From: Rhodotorula mucilaginosa
Lineage: Eukaryota > Basidiomycota > Microbotryomycetes > Sporidiobolales > Sporidiobolaceae
NCBI GenBank assembly: GCA_034406715.1
Contig: CP137868.1
Span: 1,054,001 to 1,118,000 of the forward strand
Length of the DNA: 64,000 nucleotides
Direction of reading: 5' to 3'
The position numbers and the translations under genes are program-made. Positions 22,210-32,519 of this stretch are shown here, in pieces. The notes beneath the pieces are model-generated. The model did not search any database and was not told where the DNA came from. It worked only from the letters and a program-made list of their open reading frames with translations. Every line of letters begins with the position of its first letter. The stretch's first letter is position 1.

Positions 22210-23810
22210 TCAGTGGCGTGCAGGCAGTCCCTTCTGCGTGCCAATACCGACGATTGTGGCGCCGGTAGCGCCGACTCCGCTGCTTGACGCGACAGGCGGT
22301 TGGACGTCGCCGGCTTCCGAGCGGGCCGAAATCTGCCCGACCTTGCGGCGCTTGAACGGGCGCTTGAGACTCTCACCGACTGTGGAGGCTGTACCAACGT
22401 CAGACGACGCCGGAGTGGGTTCCCCGTAGAGGGCATCGCCGATTTGAACGATCGGCTTCGTCTCCGATTCACCCTCCGCAGGCTTCGTGTTGTCTAGGAT
22501 AGAGGAAGTGTCAGCATAATCGCATTCAGCTGGAGGGAATGGGTCTGATACCTTGGCTCAAGGCTTTGAGATGAGCGGTCAGCAGCAAGTCAGCAGAGGC
22601 GAAGAGGAAAGAAAATATCGATGATGATCCGCGCAACGTACTGGGCGGTCGCAAGTGGAAGACAAAGATGTCTGTAGGCTTGTTCGCATCGTATTACGTC
22701 CAGCCAAAGATAGGCTTTGCTCCTCTCTTGCTGTTCTTGGTCTTCTTGTTCGAGAGCGTCCTGACGGGGACATCAGTCGCGCTCCCTTCAGGAGTGTGGT
22801 CAGCTGGACCACCTTTGTCGGGGTCAATGACCTGCTGCTGGCCTCCATGCAAGGGTCCGAAGCTGTTCTTTCTGTCAGCCTGCGCCACTTATGAGCGTGA
22901 CGCCGTTTGGGTACTCACCCAGCCACCATCGAGAATTTGCGCTTGTTGTCCGTCTCATCGATTGGCCTCAGACTCTGCTTGTACTCTTCGGCGAAATCAC
23001 GGCTGTTCAGCTCGTCCGCGACCTCATTCTTTTCGTCCGTGCCTGCCTTGCTGTCGTACGCGGTGACGGCCTGCGCAGTCTCGACGTCCGCCTTTTCCCA
23101 TCCCGTCACGCCGTAGGTCAACCCAGTGATGTACGTGTACTCGACAGTGATTGAGGACGCTTTCTTAAGGTATTCGACGTCTTTGACCGCGCTACTGTCG
23201 TCGTCCGTCGTAGGAAGCTGGCCGAAAGTGAACTTGCGTGTACCTCCCTGTGAGCCTCTCTCGGATCTCCCCGTCAGTTACGCAACACCCGGGTCAGCAC
23301 AATACACTCACAGCAGACATCGTCAAGCCGTCAAAGCTTGTGAACCGCTTGGCGCTGTCGGCAGCAGTCGCCGGGTCAAAAAAGCGAAAGTCGCAGATCT
23401 CCTCCTTGAGAACCCTGCCATCGGTCACCTGATTAGTGCGTATGCTCCCGACGGTATAGAGCAAGAGTACATACGTTGTCTCGCCAAAGTTGACTGCCAC
23501 CAAACCGCTCGTCCTTGGTTTCGTCTTCATGGCCGCGTAGACTCCGACGACAAATTCGGCGCCCGGTTCGACGGTGACGGTCCCTTCGATGTGCGACTTT
23601 CCGTGGCGTTCCTTGTCGTAGACCGCGAGAGGTTGTCCACCGACCGCAATGTAGGCCTTGATGGCCGGATCGCCTTTCGTAGGACTGCGATCAAAAGCCA
23701 TCGTCATCAGTTTCTGTGCGTGAGACGGTCGAGTCGGGGCGCAATCAGACGCGTGATGGAGAGGCTACGTACAGCGAGTGTTCCTTGTCGGGCACGATCC
23801 TGCCAGTCAT
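22210..23810 (-). CDS. DUF7918-like basidiomycete protein, tandem copy A
   Basis: Unknown function. The 38-nt first exon (23773-23810, MTGRIVPDKEHSL) splices at GTACGT in phase 2 to LPTKGDPAIKAYIAVGGQPL. This gives the start of a conserved beta-rich domain (EGTVTVEPGAEFVVGVYAAM, FGETTY, FGQLPTTDDDSSAVKD, VTGWEKADVE, SLRPIDETDNKRKFSM) like the Pfam DUF7918 family (from memory). Later exons hold GAKPIFGWTYY and a short basic tail (RPFKRRKVGQ) that may act in nuclear localisation; stop 22210-22212. It is a homologue of the next gene upstream: same first-exon length, same intron phase, same order of motifs. Convergent with the dynamin gene, 193 bases away. Confidence 0.7.
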
Positions 23811-24229
23811 GTCAACTTCAGGCACGGTCCGAGGCGGAGCGAGAGCAGAAAAGCTAGCGAACGCAGGGAGGAAAGGCGAGGAGAAGTCAGTTCAGCAAGT
23901 TGATGTCTCCATCGCGCGAACCCGTGTGGGAGGCCTTACGCTTGCTCGGACCAGCAAAGTATCGAGTCTGATGCGCTCAGAGGGACAGGAAGGAACTGTA
24001 GGAATTTCAAGGAAAGGTTGGACAAGTGCAAGGGAGCGTTCCCTCCGGCTGTTTTTCTTCCCGACAAGGACCTTCTTCTGGCTCCTCTCCGCTTCATGGT
24101 GCCGACGCGTGCGCCAAAGTCTCCAACGCCGCTTCCATAAACCGCCAACTTGACCGGCGAGGACGTCGGCTTGAAGCCGTGTTCGTTCTTGCCGGGAACC
24201 GGTGTCGGCTTTGCGAGCGGTGGCAAGGC
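23811..24229 (-). promoter_or_regulatory. Spacer between the tandem DUF7918-like genes
   Basis: 419 bases from the copy A start codon to the copy B stop. It presumably holds the copy A promoter and the copy B 3' end. Open frames on both strands are short and without family resemblance. No repeat seen. Confidence 0.4.
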
Positions 24230-26487
24230 TCAGATGCTCTGGCCCGGAGGAGTCTCGGCGTATAGTGCGCTTCTGGACGCCTTGGCGCCTGGCGAGACTG
24301 TCGAGCCTTCGTGCGTAGAACCTAGAGCAAGAGGGCGTTCGATCAGCGGGAGCGAACGGCGAGGGGGAGCGGTGGACCGTAGAACAAACACACTCGCTGC
24401 ACCCGTTGAAGCTGCGTGCGCGTCCGGCTCCGGCAGGCGGCTGGAAGAAGGTTTGCGGGCAAAGACCTCTTGCTTGACCTTTTTGAAATCGGGATGGTCC
24501 TCTGCGAGTGACCGAACCAGCTGCGTCGCGCGGCTCCTGGAGTGCTCCTCGGCTGTCTGAGATTGTCCGGCTGTCGTCCCTCTGGGTAGGACGTTCGCGA
24601 GCAAAGAAGATCCGCCGCCACCTGCAAAGACAGCTTGACGATCCTGCGCTCCTTCTTCAGTATCGGAGGCCTGCGCAGCGTCCTCGTCCTCGTCTTCGTC
24701 GTCATCATCGTCGTCCGCGTCTTCGTCCTCTGTCGGGCTGTCAATCTCATTGAGGTTCCCCTCATCCACGAGGTCAACGACCTTCTGACGTTTCGCCGGA
24801 CGCTCGACCGCAGCTGCCGCGCGAGCATCCTCTGCCGCTTCCTCTGCCGTCGTGTCGTCGAGATAAATTGCACCGCCGACCTCGACAGTAGGCTCGGGCC
24901 GTAGTGCCTCCGTCGGCTTGAAGAAGACTGTCGGGAAAAGAAAAGCCCCGGAAGACAAGATTGTCAACGAGGATCGCCTCCACGAGAGGGGACCGCCTCG
25001 CAGAGATACGCACAATCATCGAGGTGTTTCGAGATCCAGGCTGTAGGAGAGGCACGCGTAAGCCTGCGATCAGCGTATTGGTAGAGTCGTGAGACGTACG
25101 CAAGCTTCGGAGAAGGAATACCGAAGTCGACGCGTGTTTTACCGAGTCGTACTTCAACTGCCGAATAGGTTTCTTCTTTTCCTTCTTGCTCCTCTTCCTC
25201 CCGACGTACTCAGACGTATTGTCAGCCCATGACTGCTGCGGTGTCGTTTGGGGCGTCGTCAGGCTCGGGCCCGTTAGCGCTGCTGTTCCGTACGCTGCGA
25301 CTCCGTTCTCTTGCTCGCCCGGAGCGTCCTGTTCGTTTGCCACTACCGGTCCAAAGCTGTGTAATCACAGGAGTTTTGTCAGTCCGCAGCCTCGCATCTC
25401 CGCCGAGAGATGTGGGGGTACTTGCCTCGGTGCGAGGCCGAACTTCCCCTTGTCCGACTTTTCGTCGATCGGACGCAGACTTGCCTCGACCTCCCGCACA
25501 GATCGTGGCATCGGTGGCTGCTCAGGCTTGACCGCGTCTTGACTGGCCGCTCCCTGGTTGTTTACGGGCGAGACCTCCGCTGTCGCTGTCGAGCTTCCGG
25601 TGATCTGGGTCGCGCTCCTCTTCTGCGCGGTTTTCTTGGAGGGGCTCGGCTGCTTCCAGCCCGTAATCACGTAGCGAGCGTTCGTTATGGTGTACGTCTC
25701 GACGCGAATTGCCGAGACCGAGTCCAGGTAATCGAGATCTTTCGCGGCGGCGTCTTGATCATCCGTCGTAGGAATCTTGCCGAACCTGAAACCTCGCTTA
25801 GAGTCCTGCGTGCGTTTCCAAAGTCGGCGGTCAGCGCTCTTCATTTGCATGCGGGTTGCCCCAGTGCCAAATGCCTCACGGTGCCGACAGCGACGGATTC
25901 GAACATCAAGAAGCGCCATTCGTCGTCCAGCGGATCCTCCGGGTCGAAGTCGCTGGCGAGGTGGAAAGAGTCCGACACCCTGTCGAGGCGAAAGAGTGTG
26001 TCAGGCGGGTCCCGCAGAACAAATCAAGGCGTGTCTTCCGCAGACTTCGCGAATACATGTATAGACTCACAGGGTCTCGCCAAAGTAGACTTCGATCAGG
26101 ATACTGCTCTTGAGATTCTTCGTCCTGCCGCAGTACCAGCCGACGGAGAAGTCGACGCCTTCAGCGGCAGGAACGAACCCGTTGACCTTCTTGTCTCCGG
26201 CGCGCGATTTCTCAAAGATGGGCAGGAGCTTTCCGTTCGAGTTGACTTTGATGAAAGTCCGGATATCGGGGTCGGTGAGCAGCGAGCTGCGGTGGGTAAG
26301 CACGGGTTTAGCTCCTAGTTCTTGAGCCTTGGTGCATAGCGGCGAAGACTGCGCCCGGGACGTCCGTTTGCAGGGTGCGCCGTAAGAGAGCGGAGCCAGG
26401 ACAGCGATAGCAGCATGGCATGCGAGCAGGCGGTGCGAAGCAGACGTACAGCGAGTTGGTTTCGTCAGGTATCGTAGACTCTCCCAT
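24230..26487 (-). CDS. DUF7918-like basidiomycete protein, tandem copy B, with acidic C-terminal region
   Basis: Homologue of the gene at 22210. Exon 1 (26450-26487, MGESTIPDETNSL) is 38 nt with a phase-2 GTACGT donor, as in copy A. Conserved domain: IRTFIKVNSNGKLLPIFE, EGVDFSVGWYCGRT, VYFGETL, FGKIPTTDDQDAAAKDLDYL, YVITGWKQPSPS, SLRPIDEKSDKGKFGL, SFGPVV, then KKEKKKPIRQLKYDS. The C-terminal exon is unlike copy A: a DEDADDDDDDEDEDED run, a likely nuclear signal (ERPAKRQKVVD) and a Ser-rich end (stop from 24230). The basic and acidic tracts suggest a nuclear, protein-binding role, but this is inference. Confidence 0.7.
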
Positions 26488-26843
26488 CTTGCGCTACGGC
26501 TACGTGCTGCCCCTTGTCGTGCAGCTGTGGCCGTGTGCACCTTGCGAAGGATGAAAGGAATCGTTACGTCGACGGGAGAGCGTGAAAAAGATGACGATAG
26601 CAGTCTGTCGTCTGTATGTCAGCCACTTCCTTGTAAGCGAACATGGCGACGATCGCAGACGTCCCGGGCTCGCATGCGCTACACCAGCAAGAAAGGCGAG
26701 AGTGCGCCGATCGAGCCAATGATTCCCCGGCAACTTCTTTTTGAGTGTCAGGCCTGTCACGCTCGCTCTGCAGCCTAATGTCGCCAGGATAGTATAGAAA
26801 TGCAAGTACTCGTCTCATGCGTAGGCCAGGATAGATCCTGAGT
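26488..26843 (-). promoter_or_regulatory. Upstream region of DUF7918-like copy B
   Basis: 356 bases between the copy B start and the stop of the CUE-domain gene, both on the minus strand. Expected to hold the copy B promoter and the CUE gene 3' end. Nothing else recognised. Confidence 0.4.
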
Positions 26844-27902
26844 CTACGACGTCTCTTCTGCCTCCCCGGCTTCTGCTCGTTGCCACGCTTCCTTCTCCAG
26901 CAGCTTTCTGTGCGCGAGGTATCCAAACTCTGTCAGCACGTTCATTCACCACACGTAGTGCGGAAGAATCACCGCTCGGCGGAGCAGCGACGGTGGAAAG
27001 GGAAAGCGGACACACCTTCTTGCTTCGAGAACGAGCCTCTCCTTCCTCGCTCGCAGATTCCGTTCCCGCTCTTCCGCCTTGGGACTCCATCCGCTCGCAG
27101 ATGCCGAGCCTTCCTCCGCAGCTTTCCCCTTGCCCTTGACGTCGGCGGCGACTTGGGCTTGCAGACCCATCCGCGCGATGAGCGAAGGAGGAGCGCCGCG
27201 GCGGTTGTTGTTCGCGGAAGACGCCGCGTTTACGGGCGTGGTCGGTGCAGCGGCTGTGGTTGCACGTGCTGGTGCTGTCGGGAAGGGGTTCGCGGCAGGG
27301 CTCGTGTCGGCCGAGGGAGGGAAGTAAGAGGCAGGTGGCTGCGGGCATCCGAGGTGGGGTTCAAAGTCAGACGCCTGATCCGCAGCGCTTCGTCCTCGAG
27401 GGGGCAGCCTCTTGGCAGATGAAGAGGCCGCCACTCGAAGCCACAAGAGTCTTTCGAACGCAGGAGGAGAGTAGGAGACGGACCTCTGGCAGACCGCCTT
27501 CTCGCAGGGCCCTCTCGACTGCGCGCTCAACATTGCCCCCGTTCCGTTCGAGTTCCCACCGCGCTGCATTCTGCGATACGTTCGGGAACATGGTCGTGAT
27601 CTGGTCGATGGAAGCCTGCGAGACTTGGCGACGACGTGTCGACGAACCTGGGCCGGGAGACGACGAAGCGGTCAGCGCCCGGTTCTGCAGTAGCGGAAAG
27701 CTTCGGTCCAGCGTAGAGAGGCCTGGAGTCGGTTTTCCAACAACGTGGCAGCTCGCCCACTCACCAAAGACGAGTTTGTATGCAAAGTAGCAGACGCCGG
27801 CAGCGATGCCCCATCCGAGTGCCTCGTCCTGGAGCGTTCCCGCAAGGGTCAGTTGGGGCAGAGGGGGTGGCGCATAGATATCTGGAATTCTCCACGCACC
27901 AT
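26844..27902 (-). CDS. CUE1: CUE1-like ER membrane protein with CUE domain
   Basis: Membrane recruiter of the ubiquitin-conjugating enzyme Ubc7 in ER-associated degradation, by analogy with yeast Cue1. The first coding exon appears to be ATG alone (27900-27902), spliced through GTGCGT...CTCCAG to DEALGWGIAAGVCYFAYKLVFG, a single N-terminal membrane segment. Next comes a CUE domain: VSQASIDQITTMFPNVSQNA, then ERNGGNVERAVERALREGG, with the MFP and late-Leu ubiquitin-binding pattern. A Pro/Ala-rich linker follows, then a C-terminal basic helix LVLEARRKLLEKEAWQRAEA, joined across an intron, that resembles the Ubc7-binding region of Cue1. Stop 26844-26846. Shares a divergent promoter with the holo-ACP synthase gene. 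Confidence 0.82.
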
Positions 27903-28097
27903 CCTGCCAGCTCTAGTGTTGGATCGTGTCGTGTAAGGAAGCCGAAGGACAAGCCGATCGGAAAGCGGTTCCAAGCCGATTCGCAGACTTGGACGTCGTC
28001 ACCAAACAGCACTTTTGACAAGGGACGGCGGGTTGGATAAGACTCTAGCAATTACGGACAAGGCGATCTGGACCGTCCCGAACAGCAGCTCGCGGCG
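27903..28097. promoter_or_regulatory. Divergent promoter, CUE1-like / holo-ACP synthase
   Basis: 195 bases separate two outward-facing start codons. Both promoters must lie here or overlap the genes. No TATA element is evident. Confidence 0.5.
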
Positions 28098-28569
28098 ATG
28101 CTACTCGGAGTCGGCGTCGATCTGCTTCACCTCGCGCGACTGCGTGCAATGCTGTCTAGGCGAGAGCCTGCTCGCCTGGCTGCGAGGATCCTCTCCGACG
28201 AAGAGCGCGCACAATGGAACGACCTGGCAGCAAGTCCGGAACAAAGCGAGCGCTTCCTCGCCCTCCGGTGCGTCGCGAAACAGCAAATTCTCTCGAAAGC
28301 AAGACGCTCACGCGTTTGCACGATGCAGGTGGACCGCCAAAGAAGCAGCCTACAAAGCACTCTACCCGGCTCTCGTCCCGAGGTGGGCGGACCTCACCGT
28401 CTCGAAGCAAGGCCCGAAACCGGTCTTGTCGTGGTCGTCCTCTTCTCCCAACTTTGTCCGCCCGCCGTCGGTCGATCCGCATCAGGTCCGCCTGCATCTC
28501 AGCGTGTCGCACGACGCAGACTTGATGGTCGCCTACGTCGTCGCGGAGTTGCTCGACAAGAAGACCTGA
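28098..28569 (+). CDS. PPT2: Holo-[acyl-carrier-protein] synthase, AcpS/PPT2 type
   Basis: Transfers 4'-phosphopantetheine from CoA to acyl carrier protein, in fungi the mitochondrial ACP. 136 residues from two exons (28098-28267, 28329-28569), the usual AcpS length. Motif 1 GVGVDLLHLARL carries the Mg-binding Asp; splicing FLAL-R|WTAKEAAYKAL restores motif 2 (F..RWxAKEAxxKAL) exactly. C-terminal LHLSVSHDADLMVAYVV matches motif 3. No long mitochondrial presequence is visible before MLLGVGVD, so import, if it occurs, would use an internal or cryptic signal. Only 97 bases separate the stop from the next gene. Confidence 0.9.
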
Positions 28570-28666
28570 CCGACCACTTTATCGACTTTCGGCTTGTCCG
28601 CGGACCAACCACCTCGCGTCTGGGACCGTGTCGCAGCATCGTTGCTCGTCACGGGCGACAAGGGCA

Positions 28667-29538
28667 ATGTGGAAACCAAGTTCACAGTCCGGAGGACAAT
28701 GGCGGCATCGGCACAAGATCGCGTACTACCTCGCCGTCGGGTTGACGGGCGCCTTTGATTCTGGGTTCGCAGCTCTCGTGTGAGTCGCCAGTACGTAGTC
28801 TCGCATTCGCCGAGCGAGTCGAGCTGATTCTCACTTGTGCCACCGACAGGGCGTGGGACCACTTCTCCCTACCGGCCTGTAAGGCAGTTATTCTGACGAA
28901 GGCAGGAGCTGCGCGCTGATAAAACGGATGCCCGCAGACGTCTGGGTCACCTGCGTGACCATCTCGATCCTCGAAGCTTCTACAATCGCGCTCTCGGCAA
29001 TCCTTATCAAGTTGCACGTCGGGAGGCGCAGTCATGCAGACATGGGCGACGCGCTACTCGTGAGCTCATCTCGCCATCTCCTTTCTCCTCTTCGCACGTG
29101 GAACTGAGGCAGTTCCCTCGATACAGCCTCTCTGGTGTGGCTCCCTCACTATCAACATCGCCTATTTGTATGGCTCGTATGGCGAGATCCTCGAAAACGA
29201 GCTCTACTGGCGAATCACCTGCGGGGTACGGAACCTCTCGATTCCTCCCCTGCTCCTCCTCGTGCTAATGCTCGGCTCCCGTGCAGGTCGGGGTCGCCTC
29301 GCAAATTTTCGGTCTCATCCTCGTCTCCATGTCGTATCTCTACCACGTCGTCTCGCTTCGCAACGACAGAAAGTCGTCGCCGACGGACGAAGAAGCTGCT
29401 CCTCCCGATCAAGGCGACAATGCGACGCAGAGCTCAGGGGCCAGCAGCGGGAGTGAAAAGTCCAGCGGGAGTGAAAAGTCCAGCGGAAGTACAAGATCTA
29501 GTCGTAGCCGCTCAAAGCACAAGCATCGGCGCCGGTGA
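28667..29538 (+). CDS. Unrecognised four-helix membrane protein with Ser-rich cytosolic tail
   Basis: Five exons joined in frame from ATG 28667 (MWKPSSQSGG) give about 215 residues with four hydrophobic segments: IAYYLAVGLTGAFDSGFAAL; VWVTCVTISILEASTIALSA; LTINIAYLYGSYGEIL; and VGVASQIFGLILVSMSYLYH. The tail after VVSLRND is hydrophilic, with a duplicated 18-nt unit encoding SGSEKS repeats, then basic RSRSKHKHRR at the end. I do not recognise the family. Introns were assigned by consensus sites (for example GCC T|GTAAGG to AC GTC). The next gene is also a four-helix protein, but I cannot align the two. Confidence 0.6.
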
Positions 29539-30106
29539 CTCCTCACGATCGAAGCGTAGGTTTTGCGTGAGATTGGATTGCCAGGCTTTTTTTTTCTCTC
29601 AGCCTTTTTCCTGCTTTCCGTGCTGGCTCGTGGGTCCTCGGGCAAGATTCGCTTACGTCCTGAACGGTATACGGCTCACAGCTGCCGAGGACACAAATGA
29701 ATTTCCCTCGACCGCCACCCCCTGTTGGAAGCGCTTTGGCCGCCTCCGAGGCTTGTCCGGCGCTCGTTCGAAATCCGTTCATCACATTCGTTTGCTCCTC
29801 TTTCTTTAACGCTACATACACCCTCCACTCCGTGCTGTAGGCCACGCTGTGCCTCGAGGCTATCCCCAGCGAATCTAACACCGGCGCTCGGCCTTCCTCG
29901 CCACCGGCAACGGCACTCGACTGCTTGCTGCGCAAAGATTGAGTAGCGGACGACCAACACTCCAAACCACGGTTATTCATCTAGGGAATCCTCTGCCGCC
30001 ATGTTCCGGTATGCCTGGGCTCTGCGCGTTCTATCCCGAAGTGGCGACATGCTGCTGATGGAGCTCACGCGTCAACCGTCTCTTCAGCAACAAACAAACG
30101 CAGGAA
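29539..30106 (+). promoter_or_regulatory. Spacer between the two four-helix membrane protein genes
   Basis: 568 bases with the 3' end of the first gene, including a T9 run near 29587-29595, and the upstream region of the second. An ATG at 30001 opens a frame out of phase with the next gene's exons, so it is not used as the start. No RNA gene or repeat seen. Confidence 0.4.
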
Positions 30107-31199
30107 ATGGGATTGCAGAAATCTTCAGTGCAGATACTACCTTGGCTCACAGCGGTCTTGATGGTCTTGCTCGCAGTCTCGAGTACGTCCCGCAGCTCGA
30201 GCAGTGGCGGCGGGACTGGCGTTCTTTGTCGTTTCATGGAGCGTAGCAAGCTGACTTACCGCCATTGCCAATAGGTTTTTGGGGCTGGGCAGCAAGCAAG
30301 GATCATCTCCCAAGCTACCTGCAAGGGCCGGCGTTGATCGGTGGCATCTGCTGCTGCATCGCCGGACTCTCCTGCGTTGTCGCATTCTTCTTGTGAGTCT
30401 CGCCGCACTCTGCGCCACCTCGTGCGCCCCTTTCTCCCCTCCATAGCCAGATCCTGACCCCTTATAAACGACAAAAAGTATCAGCAAGGGAGAGAACCAC
30501 TGGAACAAGTCCAAGCATGCCAACGCACGAAATCGCAACTTGCACATCCACCCGATGGAGAACTGGCCCCATACGCTCGTATTTGGCACGACGATGGCTG
30601 CCATCCTGACCGAGGGCGCCTACCTCTATATGCTAGCCTGCATCTTGATCAGCAAAGGAAGTGACGATCAATGGTACGTTCCGAGCTCGAGCTTTTCTTT
30701 CCGAATGGCCTGCCTTGCTGCTACGGCCCTCTTGTGGACAGCTTGAGGTTCTCGACCAGTGCACCTAAATGCGAAGGCAAAGGCCTCCCTTGGGTCGGCA
30801 TGATTTCACTCGTTAGTCCTTTCTCTCACTCTCGAAAGTCTCGAGTCCCTCCCTCGAGAAATCGTTTCGAACCGGATGCTCACCCCCACCCGCGCCTTAC
30901 AATGCAAGCTCCTGTGCGTCGCGGTGGCATGTGGCCTCTGGTTCGAGATGGCGATGCAGTCTTCGATTGCGAGGTTCAACAAGATCCGCGGTCCGCTGCG
31001 CAACTCTGCCAATGGGAACTATGGCGGGTCGAGCGGAGGTTACGGCGGTTCGAATGGTGGCTATGGCGGGTCGAATGGGGACTATACCAACTGGAATGCA
31101 CAGCGTGACGACGACGCTACGCTCTACGGGGACGACGACGGCGGTAGTTGGAACGACAAGGGCACCGGACGGTTCAGGTCGCGGTCGGATGATTGGTAG
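30107..31199 (+). CDS. Unrecognised four-helix membrane protein with Gly/Asn/Tyr-repeat tail
   Basis: Start ATG 30107 gives MGLQKSSVQILPWLTAVLMVLLAVSS, the first hydrophobic segment, and is the ATG in phase with the next exon (S|FWGWAASKD). Other segments: GGICCCIAGLSCVVAFFF; LVFGTTMAAILTEGAYLYML; and VGMISL|LLCVAVACGLWF, completed across an intron. A conserved-looking loop (HWNKSKHANARNRNLHIHPM) lies between helices 2 and 3. The C-terminal tail has three near-perfect GGYGGSNG-type repeats, then acidic DDDATLYGDDDGG. About 250 residues. The architecture suggests a plasma-membrane or tetraspan-like protein; function unknown. Confidence 0.6.
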
Positions 31200-31402
31200 G
31201 CGTCGTAAGCTCTCAGTCCTGAAGTTCCGGCTACAATATCAGATCGGCGCTCTGCTTGTATGGCCAAAGCACGTGGTCAGAGCTACCGCGACAGACAGGC
31301 GCTGGAAGCGAAAATGTTTTACGTTCTCGAAAAGACAATTGTCCACTGAATTGAATGCTACAAAGAGAGAGGGTGTGGCCTGTCGCCCGGCTCTGGTACA
31401 AT

Positions 31403-32252
31403 CTAGACCGTCTTTCCGTTCGCCGCGGGAGGCGGTCCCGCCGGCGGAGGATAGTATGTGCTCTGCGAAGTCGCGGCGGGCGGCGGCGAGTTGGGCGGAG
31501 CGTACAGGTTGCCGCTGACGGGAGGGGTTCCGAGTTGCGGACTGTAGTGCGAGGTCGTGTCGGGATTATAGCCGGCGTCTGTAGGCGATGGGGGCAGTCC
31601 TCTTGTGTCAGTTTCTGTGGCCACGCGGTAACTGGGCGCGCGGGAAGATCCTTCTGGACGCGCGGGCGACTGCGAAGAACCTCGCTCGCTCGCTCGCTCA
31701 GAGGCACTGTACTCACATTGAGGAGGTGGCTGGTCGTATCCGCCGGTGGCGACCGCCGGCGAACTCGCCGGCTGCGAGGTGTAACTCTGGCCATACTGCG
31801 GCTGCGGCGGACCTCCGTGGTACTGCTGGCCGTAGTAGCCCTGCGGCTGCTGCGTCTGCCCCTGCGGGTTGAGCGGGAATGTCGTCTTGAAAGCTCTGGC
31901 GCGGCGTCTCCGGAGGAGGATGCCGACGATCAGGATGACGAGGGCGACCGCCACTGCGACTGTTTGCGACGTGCGGTGGGGGACGATCAGGACTCGCACT
32001 CGCTACAGGGACGTAGCTGGAGGCATCCAGTGACTTACTACCGACGCCTACGCCTATCCTGACGCCGTACGAGGTGCCGTTATCGCCGTAATCTGGTGGC
32101 GGTGCGAGGGGGGGAGAATGAGGTCAGCGATACCGCGAGTGGAGGAGCCAACTGCAGGGCGGCGGGCGGGGCGACGTACAGCCATACTGGGCCCTGACGG
32201 GGGTGGCAGCTAGTGCCAATGAGAGCGTGATCAACAAGGGTGCGTATGTCAT
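31403..32252 (-). CDS. Small type I membrane protein with Pro/Gln/Tyr-rich cytosolic tail
   Basis: Signal peptide MTYAPLLITLSLALAATPVRAQ (start ATG 32250-32252) and a short extracellular stretch (YYGDNGTSYGVRIGVGV) with one N-glycosylation sequon (NGTS). A membrane helix follows (VAVAVALVILIVGILL), then a stop-transfer RRRRAR and a low-complexity tail (QPQGYYGQQYHGGPPQPQ). The layout recalls fungal RCR-type and other wall-stress membrane proteins, but no diagnostic motif was found, so no name is given. Three exons; the second splice (acceptor GCGAG|TG) was chosen for phase and is uncertain. Stop 31403-31405. Convergent with the preceding gene. Confidence 0.6.
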
Positions 32253-32519
32253 GTTGCGTGTGTGGTGGCGAAACGCAGAAGGCGAGTCGCCGGTCCGCTG
32301 CTGGCTCTCGAAATCTCGCCAAGTCCGCCCGCCGATCAAGACCTTGGCAACGTGGCCGCCGGCCGGTCATCGTCGCCGCTCACAGCTTATACTTGCAACA
32401 TCCACTGTTTGTACGACTGCCAACATGCACTTTGCACACACACAGAAAACATTCACAAGCGAGAACAATCACCTCGCGCTACTCAAATCCAAGCGATTCC
32501 TTCTTGTCAAGCTTCGCGT

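Noticed and set aside
23936-24226. A 96-codon minus-strand open frame between the two DUF7918-like genes
   Set aside because: No recognisable motif and the expected position of promoter and 3' sequence; could be chance in GC-rich DNA.
30001-30246. ATG at 30001 as the start of the second four-helix gene
   Set aside because: Its frame does not match the downstream exons by any consensus splice; ATG 30107 is in phase and starts a membrane helix.
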